Assembly: GCF_000178955.2 (NCBI RefSeq)
Contig: NC_016631.1
Location: 2,480,001-2,544,000 of the forward strand
Origin: Granulicella mallensis MP5ACTX8
Lineage (GTDB): Bacteria > Acidobacteriota > Terriglobia > Terriglobales > Acidobacteriaceae
Length of the DNA: 64,000 bases
Reading direction: 5' to 3'
In this document: positions 17,757 to 27,457 of the stretch, one piece after another
Numbering within the stretch: position 1 is the first letter of the stretch
Layout of the letters: each line of letters starts with the position of its first letter
Program-made: the position numbers and the translations under genes
Notes under the pieces: model-generated
What the model was told of the DNA's origin: nothing
Database searches by the model: none
The model's input: the letters and a program-made list of their open reading frames with translations, nothing else

Positions 17757-18382
17757 TGGCTGGGCAGGGTGTGGGGCCGCTTAGCGTTCAGGAACAGTTC
17801 GGACAGATCGACATCTACGTCTTCGATCAGATTCTGCGCGGAAATATTGGGCCGGGGATGCGTGTGCTCGATGCGGGCTGCGGGTATGGAAGAAACCTGG
17901 TGCATCTGCTGCGGGAGGGTGTTGAAATCTTCGCTGTGGATGGGAATGCCGCAGCCGTGGAGCATGTACGCGCCCTGGCTGCCGAGTTGGCGCCTCAACT
18001 TCCGGCGGAGAACTTCCAGGTCAGTGCGATCGAGAAGATGAACTTTCCGGACGGATTTGCCGATGTGGTGATCTGCAATTCGGTACTGCATTTTGCACAG
18101 GATGAGGCGCATTTTCTTGCCATGGTCGAGGAGCTTTGGCGCGTGTTGCGGCCTGGGGGGATGCTTTTCTGCCGTCTGGGATCGAGGATCGGGATGGATT
18201 TTGAGCGGGTAAGAAAGAATATCTTTCGCATCGGGGATGGTTCCGAATGGTTTCTGGTGGATGAGGCGGTCCTGTTGCGGATGACCGGGCAGATGAACGG
18301 GCTGCTGGTCGATCCGCTGAAGACGACAATCGTTCAGGATTACCGTTGTATGACGACCTGGGTGGTAAGGAAGCGAAGATGA
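17756..18382 (+). CDS. Class I SAM-dependent methyltransferase
   Basis: A 208-residue protein with SAM motif I VLDAGCGYGRNLVHLL (about 37-52), an acidic end of strand 2 in FAVDGN, and VVICNSVLHFAQDEAHF near 105, followed by WRVLRPGGMLF. These mark a small-molecule type methyltransferase; the substrate is not evident. The GTG start overlaps the coaD stop (TAGTG), so the two genes are probably translated together. A direct link to CoA metabolism is not implied. Confidence 0.88.
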   Translation: MAGQGVGPLSVQEQFGQIDIYVFDQILRGNIGPGMRVLDAGCGYGRNLVHLLREGVEIFAVDGNAAAVEHVRALAAELAPQLPAENFQVSAIEKMNFPDGFADVVICNSVLHFAQDEAHFLAMVEELWRVLRPGGMLFCRLGSRIGMDFERVRKNIFRIGDGSEWFLVDEAVLLRMTGQMNGLLVDPLKTTIVQDYRCMTTWVVRKRR

Positions 18383-18430
18383 TCGCGCAATAGGCTTTAT
18401 CTCCACCGCCAAATCTGAAAGACTGGAAGT

Positions 18431-19624
18431 ATGAGTCCCGAACCAAGCAAGAAGATCCTGTCCGACCGCATCAACCGTATTGAAGTCTCGGCCACGATGG
18501 CCATTACCGCCGAGGCCCTGAAGATGAAGGCGCAGGGAATCGACCTGGCCGACTTTGGCGCGGGTGAACCCCACTTCGCTACTCCGCAGCACATCAAAGA
18601 CGCTGCCATTACCGCCATTGAGAAGAACTTTACGCGCTATACCGCCGTTGCGGGCGTTCCGGAGGTCCGCAAGGCCATCGTCGACCGCCATGCCGCGGAC
18701 TTCGGCTCCAACTACACGGTAGAGGAGTGCGTCTTCACCACGGGCGGCAAGCTCGCCCTGTTCAATGCGATCCAGGTCCTGGTCGACCACGGCGATGAGG
18801 TCATCCTGCCAGTTCCGTACTGGGTCAGCTTCAAGGACATCATCCAGTACGCGGGCGGCAAGGTCGTCTACGTGCAAAGCTCGGAGAACGAGAACTTCCG
18901 CATCACCGCGAAGATGATCGAAGCGGCGATTACGAACAAGACAAAGGCGATCATTCTGAATACGCCGTCGAATCCCTCCGGTGCGGTGGTCAGCCCCGAG
19001 GACCTCGAAGCGATCTTGCGGCTGGCGCACTCGCGCGGCATCTATGTGCTGCTCGACGAGTGCTATGTCTATCTGACGTTCACCGGCAAGGTGGTCAGCG
19101 GCGGCTCGTTTACGGACTGCAAGGAGCACATCGTTGTGCTCGGCTCGCTTTCGAAGACCTACGCGATGACCGGCTGGCGTGCAGGATTTGCGCTGGGTCC
19201 GAAGACGATCATCTCGGCGATGAGTAAGCTGCAGTCGCAGAGCACGTCGAACACCGCGAGCATGGTGCAGCAGGCCTCCATCGCGGCGCTGACGGCCTCG
19301 CAGGACTGCGTAGCCACGATGCGTGCCGACTACATTACCCTCCGCGACCGGATACTCGAAGGCTTCAAGACGATTCCGGGCCTCACCTGCACGGTTCCCG
19401 AGGGTGCTTTCTATGTGTATCCGAACATCAAGGCTTTCCTCGGCAGGGGAGAGGTCAAGACGGCCTCTGACCTGGCAGCGAAGCTTTTGAGTGAAGCCCA
19501 TGTCGTGGTCGTTCCTGGTGAGGCCTTCGGCACGGACGAACATATCCGGCTTTCCTATGCTGTTTCGGCTGATGTAATCGATAAAGGAGTTCAGCGGATT
19601 CGGGAATACCTTTCGAAACTCTAA
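18431..19624 (+). CDS. Aspartate-type aminotransferase (class I)
   Basis: PLP aminotransferase of 397 residues, subgroup I-beta of aspartate aminotransferases. It has DFGAGEPHFATPQHIKDAA near the N-terminus, NTPSNPSGAV for the conserved Asn-Pro, DECYVYLTF, the PLP lysine K242 in SLSKTYAMTGWRAGF, and the substrate arginine in HIRLSYA. Likely interconverts aspartate and oxaloacetate, possibly acting on prephenate as some homologues do. A hairpin with a short T-run follows its stop. Confidence 0.9.
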   Translation: MSPEPSKKILSDRINRIEVSATMAITAEALKMKAQGIDLADFGAGEPHFATPQHIKDAAITAIEKNFTRYTAVAGVPEVRKAIVDRHAADFGSNYTVEECVFTTGGKLALFNAIQVLVDHGDEVILPVPYWVSFKDIIQYAGGKVVYVQSSENENFRITAKMIEAAITNKTKAIILNTPSNPSGAVVSPEDLEAILRLAHSRGIYVLLDECYVYLTFTGKVVSGGSFTDCKEHIVVLGSLSKTYAMTGWRAGFALGPKTIISAMSKLQSQSTSNTASMVQQASIAALTASQDCVATMRADYITLRDRILEGFKTIPGLTCTVPEGAFYVYPNIKAFLGRGEVKTASDLAAKLLSEAHVVVVPGEAFGTDEHIRLSYAVSADVIDKGVQRIREYLSKL

Positions 19625-19633
19625 TGAGATAGG

Positions 19634-19662
19634 CGCGCGGCTACTTCTGTAGTCGCGCGTTT
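19634..19662 (+). terminator. Stem-loop after the aminotransferase gene
   Basis: An 11-pair stem (CGCGCGGCTAC with its partner, one G-T wobble) with a TTCT loop spans 19634-19659 and is followed by TTT. The T-run is short. It lies between the aminotransferase and the next operon. Confidence 0.5.
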
Positions 19663-19681
19663 GGCCCTTAAAGGAACATCT

Positions 19682-20830
19682 ATGCCTCCTGAAACAACGA
19701 AGTCTAAACCAGCATTTGCAGCGGTTATTCTTGCCGGCGGAAGCGGAACACGCTTTTGGCCACGCAGCCGCCGGGCCCGCGCCAAACAGGTACTTCCGCT
19801 GGATGGCGAGCGGACGATGATCCAGCAGACCGTCGCCCGCCTGGAAGACATGATGCCCGACCACGACGTCTGGGTGATCACGAACAATCTGCTCTCCGAT
19901 CTCATCACCACGCAGTTGCCGGAGGTCTCCCAGACCCGCATCTTGCGGGAGCCTGAGGGCCGCAATACAGCTCCGGCCTGTGGCCTGGCGGCGTTCCTGC
20001 TGGAACGCGAAGCGCCTGAGACGATCATCGGAATCTTTCCCTCGGACCATACGATCGGCAACGTCGCACGTTATCACATGATTCTTCGCGCCGGCATCAA
20101 GCTCGCTGCCAGCGGACCGAATATGGTCGTTCTGGGCGTGCCGCCGACGCGTGCGGAGACTGGGTACGGCTATATCGAGCTCGGAGCGGCCGTAACGCCA
20201 ACGACGGTCGGCGGCGAAGCGATTCCAGTACGCCGGGTTCGCCGCTTTACGGAGAAGCCCGATGCCGCGCACGCCAGGACCTTTCTGCGCTCCGGCAACT
20301 ACGTCTGGAACAGCGGTATGTTCCTGTGGAGCGCGCGCACCCTGGCGGATGCGATCCGCGAACATGCTCCTGCCATGGCGCCGCTGTTAGAGAAGATTGC
20401 CGCGGCGTTTGGAACACCGGAGTTCGATCAGGTCTTTGCCGAGCTTTATCCGCAGTGCGAGTCCATCTCGATCGATTACGCGGTTCTTGAGCCGCGTTCC
20501 GCAAAAGGGGAGGCCGCGTCCGAGCTGTACTGTCTGCCGGCAGACTTTGCGTGGAACGATCTTGGTTCCTGGGCGGCGCTGCACGAGTTCGTCTCCGAGA
20601 GCAAAGAGCCTCGGAACTGCAACGTAATCGAAGCGGGACATGACGTGCAGATCGGCTCTTCGGGCTGCTATGTCTACTCTCCGGGGAAGGCTGTAGCCCT
20701 GGTGGGGGTCAAGGATCTGGTCGTTGTTGAGACCGGAGACGCGCTGCTCATCACCACGCGCGACGGCTCGCAGGATGTAGGCCGTGTGGTTGCGGAGCTG
20801 AAAAAAGCCGGACGCCACGATCTGATTTAG
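19682..20830 (+). CDS. manC: Mannose-1-phosphate guanylyltransferase
   Basis: Makes GDP-mannose from mannose-1-phosphate and GTP for surface polysaccharides. The nucleotidyltransferase loop ILAGGSGTRFWPRSR is near residue 20, followed by EPEGRNTAPA, FPSDHTI and FTEKPD. Length is 382 residues; it has the nucleotidyltransferase domain with a short beta-helix tail, not the fused isomerase domain of bifunctional ManC/AlgA. The ATG at 19682 follows AAAGGA; an upstream TTG is less likely. It leads a three-gene operon with the phosphohexomutase 14 bases downstream. Confidence 0.88.
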   Translation: MPPETTKSKPAFAAVILAGGSGTRFWPRSRRARAKQVLPLDGERTMIQQTVARLEDMMPDHDVWVITNNLLSDLITTQLPEVSQTRILREPEGRNTAPACGLAAFLLEREAPETIIGIFPSDHTIGNVARYHMILRAGIKLAASGPNMVVLGVPPTRAETGYGYIELGAAVTPTTVGGEAIPVRRVRRFTEKPDAAHARTFLRSGNYVWNSGMFLWSARTLADAIREHAPAMAPLLEKIAAAFGTPEFDQVFAELYPQCESISIDYAVLEPRSAKGEAASELYCLPADFAWNDLGSWAALHEFVSESKEPRNCNVIEAGHDVQIGSSGCYVYSPGKAVALVGVKDLVVVETGDALLITTRDGSQDVGRVVAELKKAGRHDLI

Positions 20831-20844
20831 GGATTCCAGACAAA

Positions 20845-22287
20845 ATGAATGATTTGAAGACAGTTGTGAAGTTCGGGACCGACGGCTGGCGCGGCATTAT
20901 CGCTGACGACTTTACGTATGAGAACGTTCGTGTGGCTGCGCGGGCGATTGCGCTCTACGTGCTGGAGCACGAAGACTCCAAGGCTGGTGTCTGCATAGGC
21001 TATGACACACGCTTTGGCTCGCGCTCGTTTGCGCGCGTCGTCGCCGAGACGCTGGCTGCCGCAGGCGTGCCGGTATTTCTCGCGAACAAGATCACTCCAA
21101 CACCGGAGCTCTCGTTTGCCGTGCGGGAGCGCAAGGCTGCGGGTGGCGTCATGATTACTTCGAGCCACAACCCCGCCGAGTGGAACGGTGTGAAGTACAA
21201 GGCCACTTATGGGGGCTCGGGCAAGCCTTCTATCATCAGCTCGATTGAGAGCTATCTGCTGAAGCCTGTCCCGCAGGCCGCGACGCCCGCGAAGATTGAA
21301 GAGGTGGACTTTGCGCCGGACTACATTGCAGCGCTGGAGTCTTTTGTCGATCTCAAGGCGATCAAGGCTTCGGGCTATCGTTTCCTGATCGACACCATGT
21401 ATGGCGCGGGCCGCGGATATGTTGCCGGCATCTTTGAGCGTGCGGGGATTCCATATGTCGAATTCCGGAGTGAGCTGAACCCCACATTTCTCGGGATCAA
21501 TCCTGAGCCGATTCTGCCGCACATTGCGGCAACGCAGAAGGCAGTTGTCGCTGAGAAGTGTGCCGCCGGCCTGATCACCGATGGCGATGCCGACCGTATC
21601 GGCGCTGTCGATGAGCATGGCAACGTCGTTGATGCACACAAGATATTCTCTGTCCTGCTGCAGTGGCTGTTGGAGCGCAAGCAGTGGCCCGGCGATGTAA
21701 CACGTGCCTTCAACACAACGAAGATGCTCGACCGCATCGCGGCGAAGTATGGCCGCACGCTGCACGAGCACGGTATTGGCTTCAAGTATGTCGTCGACCT
21801 GATGCTCGAAAAGGACATTATGATTGGCGGCGAAGAGTCCGGCGGTGTCGGTATCTCGAAGCATCTGCCGGAGCGCGACGGCCTGCTGAACAGCCTGCTG
21901 CTGGCCAATGTGATGGCCGACGAGAAGAAGACCCTCGGGGAACTCGTTGCGGCATTGCAGCAGGAGTACGGCGAGCATCAGTATGGCCGCGTGGACATGC
22001 ATATCGACGAGGAGTTGAAGCAGTCTGCGATTCGCCGGGCGAAAGCAGGCGTTGCAGAGGTTGCGGGGCTGAAGGTGCTGCGCATCGAGACGCTTGACGG
22101 CATCAAGTTCTTCCTCGACAACCCAGCCTGTGCGGACAAGCCGAAGGCGGCGGAGACCTGGGTTCTGTTCCGTGCGAGTGGAACGGAGCCTCTGCTGCGC
22201 GTTTACTGCGAAAGCTGCAGCCAGGAGAGTGTGCAGCAGGTGTTAAAGGCTGCGCAGGCGTTTGTGCTGCAGGGAGACTCGAAGTGA
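20845..22287 (+). CDS. Phosphoglucomutase/phosphomannomutase
   Basis: Alpha-D-phosphohexomutase of 480 residues that moves phosphate between C6 and C1 of hexoses. Motifs in order: KFGTDGWRG near residue 9, the phosphoserine loop TSSHNP (Ser107), metal-binding DGDADRIG near 250, sugar-binding GGEESGGVG near 330, and the phosphate site RASGTEPLLRVY. Next to manC, it may supply mannose-1-phosphate or glucose-1-phosphate for GDP-mannose or glycan synthesis. It overlaps the next gene by 4 bases (GTGA). Confidence 0.92.
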   Translation: MNDLKTVVKFGTDGWRGIIADDFTYENVRVAARAIALYVLEHEDSKAGVCIGYDTRFGSRSFARVVAETLAAAGVPVFLANKITPTPELSFAVRERKAAGGVMITSSHNPAEWNGVKYKATYGGSGKPSIISSIESYLLKPVPQAATPAKIEEVDFAPDYIAALESFVDLKAIKASGYRFLIDTMYGAGRGYVAGIFERAGIPYVEFRSELNPTFLGINPEPILPHIAATQKAVVAEKCAAGLITDGDADRIGAVDEHGNVVDAHKIFSVLLQWLLERKQWPGDVTRAFNTTKMLDRIAAKYGRTLHEHGIGFKYVVDLMLEKDIMIGGEESGGVGISKHLPERDGLLNSLLLANVMADEKKTLGELVAALQQEYGEHQYGRVDMHIDEELKQSAIRRAKAGVAEVAGLKVLRIETLDGIKFFLDNPACADKPKAAETWVLFRASGTEPLLRVYCESCSQESVQQVLKAAQAFVLQGDSK

Positions 22288-22952
22288 GTCATCAGGTTTC
22301 TACCGAGGCTGCAGCGCTGCTCTTCGACAACGACGGTGTTATTGTCAGCTCCATCGCCAGCGTAAATCGTTGCTGGAAGATTTGGGCCGCGCACTATGGC
22401 GTTCCCAATGCCGACAAGGTTGAGATTGCCCACGGTACTCGTGCGGTTGAGATCATGAAGAATCTGGCGCCCGATGTCGATCCCGTCGAGGGTTTGAAGC
22501 TGATCGAAGACATGGAGATCGCGGACGTGGCGGATGTGGAAGTTCTGCCGGGCGTTCGAGTTTTGCTGACCAGTCTTCCTGCGAATCGCTGGGCGATTGT
22601 GTCGTCGGCGACGCATCGGCTGCTGGTCGCAAGGCTTCAGGCGGCGAAGCTGCCCGAGCCGGAGTGGATCGTCAGCGCGGACCGGGTCGTGAATGGCAAG
22701 CCGCATCCTGAGCCGTATCTGCTGGGCGCGAAGCTGATCCAGGTTGCTCCGGAAGATTGCATCGTCGTAGAAGATGCACCGAGCGGAGTGAGTGCGGGCA
22801 AGGCGGCGGGTTGCCGTGTGCTCGGGGTGCTGGGTACGCACAACGCAGATGAACTGCGGGCTGCGGGTGTGGATTGGGTTGTCGCCTCGCTGGAGCATGT
22901 GCGGGCAGAGTCTGTGGCCGGTGGCCTGAAGGTTACCTTCGATACGGTTTAG
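22284..22952 (+). CDS. HAD-family sugar phosphatase/phosphomutase
   Basis: A 222-residue haloacid dehalogenase-like hydrolase with motif I LLFDNDGVIVSS (DxD nucleophile and acid), motif II VSSATH, motif III lysine in NGKPHPEPY, and motif IV VVEDAPSGVSAGKAAG. These resemble beta-phosphoglucomutase and sugar-phosphate phosphatases. The GTG start overlaps the phosphohexomutase stop, so it probably acts on a phosphosugar linked to that operon. Substrate unknown. The gene ends 5 bases from a convergent TonB-dependent receptor gene. Confidence 0.87.
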   Translation: MSHQVSTEAAALLFDNDGVIVSSIASVNRCWKIWAAHYGVPNADKVEIAHGTRAVEIMKNLAPDVDPVEGLKLIEDMEIADVADVEVLPGVRVLLTSLPANRWAIVSSATHRLLVARLQAAKLPEPEWIVSADRVVNGKPHPEPYLLGAKLIQVAPEDCIVVEDAPSGVSAGKAAGCRVLGVLGTHNADELRAAGVDWVVASLEHVRAESVAGGLKVTFDTV

Positions 22953-22957
22953 AAAGT

Positions 22958-25900
22958 TTAGAAAGATAGCCGCGCGTTCAACTGCATCGTGCGGCCACCG
23001 ACCGTAACTTGAGAGATGCTGGTGCCTGTTCCGGAGAAGGTCGTGATGCCTTGAGCGTTTGGCGAACTGTCGGGGATGAGTGTCTGGTTGGGCGGCCCGA
23101 AGCTCGGGTGATTGAAGGCATTCGTGCTGTCAGCGCGAATCTGGAGTTGGATCTCGTTGTGCAGCGTGAAGGTCTTTCCTAACGAGAGATTCACTACACT
23201 CAGCCCTGGCCCTACCAGGCTGTTTCTCCTCATGTTGCCAAAGGTGCCGTTGGCGGGCAGGCCGAACGCGGCTGGGTTGTACCAGTTTTCAATGGTGCGA
23301 TGCTGCGGCCTGGGATTGCCTATCAAGTTCGGATACCAGCTCCCTGCCTGCGAGTAGGAGTTATTATTGCCGCCAATAGAGGGCGTATACGGGTTTCCCG
23401 TGTTAAAGATCATCGTCGAAGAGATCTGCCATCCACCCAGGGTTTCATCTACAAAACGGTTATTGTTGAGGAATAGCTTGTTCTTGCCGACAGGAAGTTG
23501 ATACACAATATTGCCCTTCAGCGAGTTACGAACGTCGAAGTTCGACGATCCGTAGTTTGCGGAAGGCTTATAAGAGTTCTGGTAGATCTGGGTTCCTGCG
23601 ATTCCACCTTCCGCGGAAGAGTCCTGATCGTCGAGGAAGTGGGACCAGACATAGTTGAAGTTAAAGCTCAGCCCCGAGGTCAGGCGCCGAGTGATGGAAG
23701 TCTGCAGGGAGTTGTAGTTGGAAACAGCATTGTTCGTACTGCCCGAGATGCTTTGATAGACAGGATAGGGGCGGGAGTTCGGACTATCGTTCGGGCCCAG
23801 TAGATTTTCGGGAACCTGATTGATATCCACCGGGAAGCTCAGGTTGAATCCGTGGCTGGCAACATAGGCGGCCTCAATCACCATGTTTGGTCCGAGGGTG
23901 TGCTGGACTGCAACGTTCCATTGATAAATCTGGGGAACGGGCGTGTGGTACTGGTTGTACGTCACACCCTGCCCATTGAGCGCAGTGGGATCGGTTGTGG
24001 AGCCGATGAAGGGAAGGTTCGATCCCTTCGAATCGAACACCACGACAGGCGTGATGCCGTTGGTCTGGTCGGTCACATTTCCTTGCGTGATGACGGCGTT
24101 TCCGAGACCGGCTCCGTAGGTGTTTGTGCTCCAGTTATAAGAAAAGATGCCGAAACCGCCGCGAATGGTCATCGTCGGGTCAGGAGACCAGTTGAAGCCG
24201 ACACGAGGCATCACCGTGGTGAAGACATCGGACTGCAGCGATGTGCGCCCGTTCGCGTGCGTAGAGGCATACCAGATGGCTCCGTCAGTGTTGGTTGCCG
24301 GATTGAGCACTGTCGGATCGAAGGCGGCAATGTTGTTCTTCACCTCATTCCAGCCATGCTGGATCTGATAGCGAAGGCCGAGGTTCAGGGTGAAGTTAGG
24401 GCGCAGTTTGATATCGTCCTGGATAAACAACTGGGGTGTTTTAAGGCGGGCTCCATATTCAGGCTGCACGCTCGCATTCCAGGAGTTCACCTGCCCGAGC
24501 AGAAAGTCCGCATAGGTCAGGCCCGTTGTGGCGTCCCCGACTGTTGATTGAGTGTAAGCACCGTTGAACGTGAGGCTACCGCCATTAAATTGGCTGCCAT
24601 TTACCTGGTTCGCCTGCCACATCATGAACTCGCCACCGAAGTGCAGGATGTGTTTTCCGCGAATCATCGTCACGACATCCGACGGATCGTAGACGAATTC
24701 TTTCTGGAAGACCTGGAATCCTGAGTTCAGCCCGAAGCAACAACTGCCTGAGAAGTTCAGATTCGGGAAGATGTCGGCCTTGGCGAACTGCCAGCCGATC
24801 TTCTGCGGAATGCCCTGATTCAGTGACTCAGGAATGTAGTAGTTCAACTCCGACGTAAACCCCATGCGTGCTTCGTTGATTGTTGTAGGGTTGATATTCC
24901 ACACATCGGAGACTTGCGCGGCATTGCTGTCGACGTCGCCTTTTACGCAATCCATGGGGCAATAGGCGAGTCCAATCCCGTCGTTCGTGGTGGGGTTATC
25001 TCGTTGGGTATCGGTCATGGTGAGCCGATTGTTCGGGGTAATGTCGTAATCGAGGCGTCCGAAGTACTTTGTATAGGGCAGGGTGACCGGAGCGAAGTAA
25101 TAGAAGTTCGAGTTCGGCACTCCCTGGGAGAAGCTGGATGGCGTGGCGTTTGGCAAAGGGAAGTATGCATTCAGTGCCTTAGACACCGGGTCCATCAGGT
25201 TCGCGGGAATCTTGTTGCCGTATCCTTCCTGGGCGAAGGATTTACGGGTGACGATGGGTCCATTCGCGGTCTGTGTGATGACCTGCGAGGTTGGATCGTA
25301 GATCGTCGGCAGCCCGGTAAAATCGCCATTGCGCATGGCCAGTGTCGGCACTGTTATAAATCCGGAATAAGCGGTGTTGTTGTTGGTCTTATCGAAGTCG
25401 AAGTAGAAGAACATTTTCTTCTTGAGGATGGGGCCGCCGATCGATCCACCGAAGTTGTTGTAGCGGATGGGCGTCACTGGAACCGGGGTTCCGAATCCAT
25501 AGTTCGCGGCGTTCAGGGCATCGTTCTGAAAATACTCATAGGCCGATCCGTGGAACCGGCCAGTGCCGCCCTTGCTGATCTGGTTGAAGATGATGCCGCC
25601 GATTCCGTATTGCGCGGAAAAGCCGGAGGTAATCACTTGAAGTTCCGAGACGGTCTCGAAGATAGAGACGTCGGCATTACCGCTGGAGGGTAACGTCGTC
25701 ATCGATCCGTCGGCAAGAATGGCACTGTAAGGAAGATTGCCATTCGCTGCAACGAATTGCTGCGGATCGTTGCTACCCTGCCAGCCGTTCGCCAGAGATG
25801 TGCCCTGGGTATTCCCCTGCGCGCCTGGCAACAGAATCGCAAAGGTCTCCCAGTCCGTGCCAACATTGGGTAGTTGCGACATAGATTTCGCATCGAGCGT

Positions 25901-26323
25901 GGTCGACTGCTCACTGCTCTCTGTTTCAAGCAAAGGCACGTCGTTGGCGTTGACTACGACCTGCTGTGTCGTCGATCCCACCTTGAGCTGTGCGTTGACC
26001 GTCGTGGTCCCTACCTGCAAGGTCACGGGCCCGCGGACGACGCGTCCGAAACCGTCCTTTGCAAAGGTGACCGTATAGTTTCCTGTCACGATCGACGAGG
26101 TATCGAAGAGTCCTTCCTTGTCGGTGACGTAGTCTTTCGATACGCCGGTATCGACGTTGAGCACCTCAACCTTTACGCCGGGCAGGAGTGCGCCGGAGGC
26201 ATCGGTAACGGTGCCACGGATATCGCCGGAGTTCGTGCTCTGAGCGGAGGAGGCTCCAGGAAAGTACATCGCTAGACAAAGAAGCATGCTTGCGCCGACG
26301 GTCTTGGAGAAATTCAGCTTCAT
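22958..26323 (-). CDS. TonB-dependent receptor with carboxypeptidase-regulatory domain (Oar-like)
   Basis: A 1,121-residue outer-membrane protein. A signal peptide (to about residue 27, ending SSAQ) is followed by a carboxypeptidase-regulatory-like fold (GDIRGTVTDASGALLPGVKVEV, about 33-115), a plug region, then a long beta-barrel that ends in the aromatic residue Phe as expected for BAM substrates. Such receptors are numerous in Terriglobia and probably import carbohydrates or other large nutrients; the ligand cannot be told. A tonB gene is 33 kb away at 58,818. A possible promoter lies about 100 bases upstream. Confidence 0.92.
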   Translation of the reverse strand: MKLNFSKTVGASMLLCLAMYFPGASSAQSTNSGDIRGTVTDASGALLPGVKVEVLNVDTGVSKDYVTDKEGLFDTSSIVTGNYTVTFAKDGFGRVVRGPVTLQVGTTTVNAQLKVGSTTQQVVVNANDVPLLETESSEQSTTLDAKSMSQLPNVGTDWETFAILLPGAQGNTQGTSLANGWQGSNDPQQFVAANGNLPYSAILADGSMTTLPSSGNADVSIFETVSELQVITSGFSAQYGIGGIIFNQISKGGTGRFHGSAYEYFQNDALNAANYGFGTPVPVTPIRYNNFGGSIGGPILKKKMFFYFDFDKTNNNTAYSGFITVPTLAMRNGDFTGLPTIYDPTSQVITQTANGPIVTRKSFAQEGYGNKIPANLMDPVSKALNAYFPLPNATPSSFSQGVPNSNFYYFAPVTLPYTKYFGRLDYDITPNNRLTMTDTQRDNPTTNDGIGLAYCPMDCVKGDVDSNAAQVSDVWNINPTTINEARMGFTSELNYYIPESLNQGIPQKIGWQFAKADIFPNLNFSGSCCFGLNSGFQVFQKEFVYDPSDVVTMIRGKHILHFGGEFMMWQANQVNGSQFNGGSLTFNGAYTQSTVGDATTGLTYADFLLGQVNSWNASVQPEYGARLKTPQLFIQDDIKLRPNFTLNLGLRYQIQHGWNEVKNNIAAFDPTVLNPATNTDGAIWYASTHANGRTSLQSDVFTTVMPRVGFNWSPDPTMTIRGGFGIFSYNWSTNTYGAGLGNAVITQGNVTDQTNGITPVVVFDSKGSNLPFIGSTTDPTALNGQGVTYNQYHTPVPQIYQWNVAVQHTLGPNMVIEAAYVASHGFNLSFPVDINQVPENLLGPNDSPNSRPYPVYQSISGSTNNAVSNYNSLQTSITRRLTSGLSFNFNYVWSHFLDDQDSSAEGGIAGTQIYQNSYKPSANYGSSNFDVRNSLKGNIVYQLPVGKNKLFLNNNRFVDETLGGWQISSTMIFNTGNPYTPSIGGNNNSYSQAGSWYPNLIGNPRPQHRTIENWYNPAAFGLPANGTFGNMRRNSLVGPGLSVVNLSLGKTFTLHNEIQLQIRADSTNAFNHPSFGPPNQTLIPDSSPNAQGITTFSGTGTSISQVTVGGRTMQLNARLSF

Positions 26324-26420
26324 AAGCAGTCAACCCCTGAAACAATCCGTTATGCAACTTTCTGTCCGAATATGCCGAAAAGAGGCGGACAAAGCCGGAC
26401 GGTCATGTTGTATGGGCTAA

Positions 26421-26450
26421 ATCAAATCACTCTCTTACTTACTTTGTCAA
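26421..26450 (-). promoter_or_regulatory. Possible promoter of the TonB-dependent receptor gene
   Basis: On the minus strand a consensus TTGACA (26450-26445) is followed after 18 bases by TTTGAT (26426-26421), in an AT-rich stretch unusual for this window. The leader to the ATG at 26323 would be about 90 bases. Confidence 0.4.
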
Positions 26451-26686
26451 CGTTACTAATAAACTATTTCGCCCAAAATAGAGATCGTCGTTCCTCGTGA
26501 GTATGGGCAGGAGGGACAAACTGCAGGTCTCTCCACTACGCCTCGCATGAAACCGCGAGGCTCCGGTCGAGATGACAATTTAGGGGTGATTGCTGCTCCA
26601 AATGCCTTGAAAAGGCCAGGTTGAAGGTCCCTGTGCTCAATGTATTCGCGCTTGCGCGAATAGCCTATACACCCACGGGAGAGATA
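26451..26686. other. Intergenic stretch with small palindromes
   Basis: No gene is seen here. It holds an imperfect repeat-like segment at 26541-26560 (CCTCGC...GCGAGG) followed by GGTCGAGATGAC, which recalls GGTCGAAATGAC at 54,587, and a perfect 20-base palindrome at 26643-26662 (TATTCGCGC arms, TT centre) just beyond the end of kdsB. The palindrome lacks a T-run. Confidence 0.4.
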
Positions 26687-27457
26687 CTAAGAGGCCCGGT
26701 TTCCTGTGAGAACCGCCGCCACTCTGCGCAAGTCTTCTTCCGTATCGACACCCACGGTGTCGTATGCGGTGGCGGCGACGTAGAGTGCGAGGCCGTTTTC
26801 CAGCAAACGCAGTTGTTCCAGGCGCTCTGTCTGCTCCAGTGCTCCCGGGGCCAGGGCGGCAAAGCGCTCCAGGGCTGCTCGGCGATAGGCGTAGAGGCCA
26901 AGGTGCTTCCAAACCGGGGCATGGCCGGAGCCGTCCCGGTCGTAGGGAATCGTCGCCCGTGAAAAATAGAGGGCGCGGCCATCGTGGGCCGTCACGACTT
27001 TGACCGCATTGGGGTTGTTGAGGTTTTCGGGGGTGCACAACACCTTCAGGGTTGTGACCTCGACCTGCGGCAGGGCAAACGGAGACAGGATGTCGGCGAT
27101 GTGCTCGGGGCGGAGCAGCGGTTCGTCGCCCTGCACGTTGACATAGATCTCCGCCTCAACCGTGCGCGAGACGGCAAAGAGCCGGTCCGTACCGCTGGGC
27201 AGCTCGGGAGAGGTCATCACGCACGGCCAGCCGCGTTGCCGGCAAAGGGCCTGGACTTCCTCAGAATCGGCGGCAATGACGACTTCATCCAGAAGAGGGC
27301 AGGCCTTCGCGGCCCGATAGACCCAGGCCAGTAGAGGCTCCCCGGCAATCTCACGCAGCACCTTGTTGGGCAACCGTGTGGAGGCCAGCCGGGCCGGAAT
27401 GACGCCAACGACGCGGCCATAGGGCGCCCCAGAGGGAGGAGGTGCGGAAGCCGCCAT
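26687..27457 (-). CDS. kdsB: 3-deoxy-manno-octulosonate cytidylyltransferase
   Basis: Activates Kdo as CMP-Kdo for lipopolysaccharide core synthesis, which indicates a Gram-negative envelope. The 256-residue protein has the nucleotide loop VIPARLASTRLPNKVL (about 19-34), VNVQGDEPLL near 108 and YFSRATIPYDRD, all typical of KdsB. About ten extra residues precede the conserved start. Its ATG overlaps the stop of a small upstream membrane-protein gene (TGATG), so the two are probably translated together. Confidence 0.95.
   Translation of the reverse strand: MAASAPPPSGAPYGRVVGVIPARLASTRLPNKVLREIAGEPLLAWVYRAAKACPLLDEVVIAADSEEVQALCRQRGWPCVMTSPELPSGTDRLFAVSRTVEAEIYVNVQGDEPLLRPEHIADILSPFALPQVEVTTLKVLCTPENLNNPNAVKVVTAHDGRALYFSRATIPYDRDGSGHAPVWKHLGLYAYRRAALERFAALAPGALEQTERLEQLRLLENGLALYVAATAYDTVGVDTEEDLRRVAAVLTGNRAS

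Noticed and set aside
17753-20365. An 870-codon open frame on the minus strand opposite the methyltransferase, aminotransferase and manC genes
   Set aside because: It is antisense to three well-supported enzymes, its product is rich in Arg, His and Asp without any domain, and it arises from GC-skewed codon use on the other strand.
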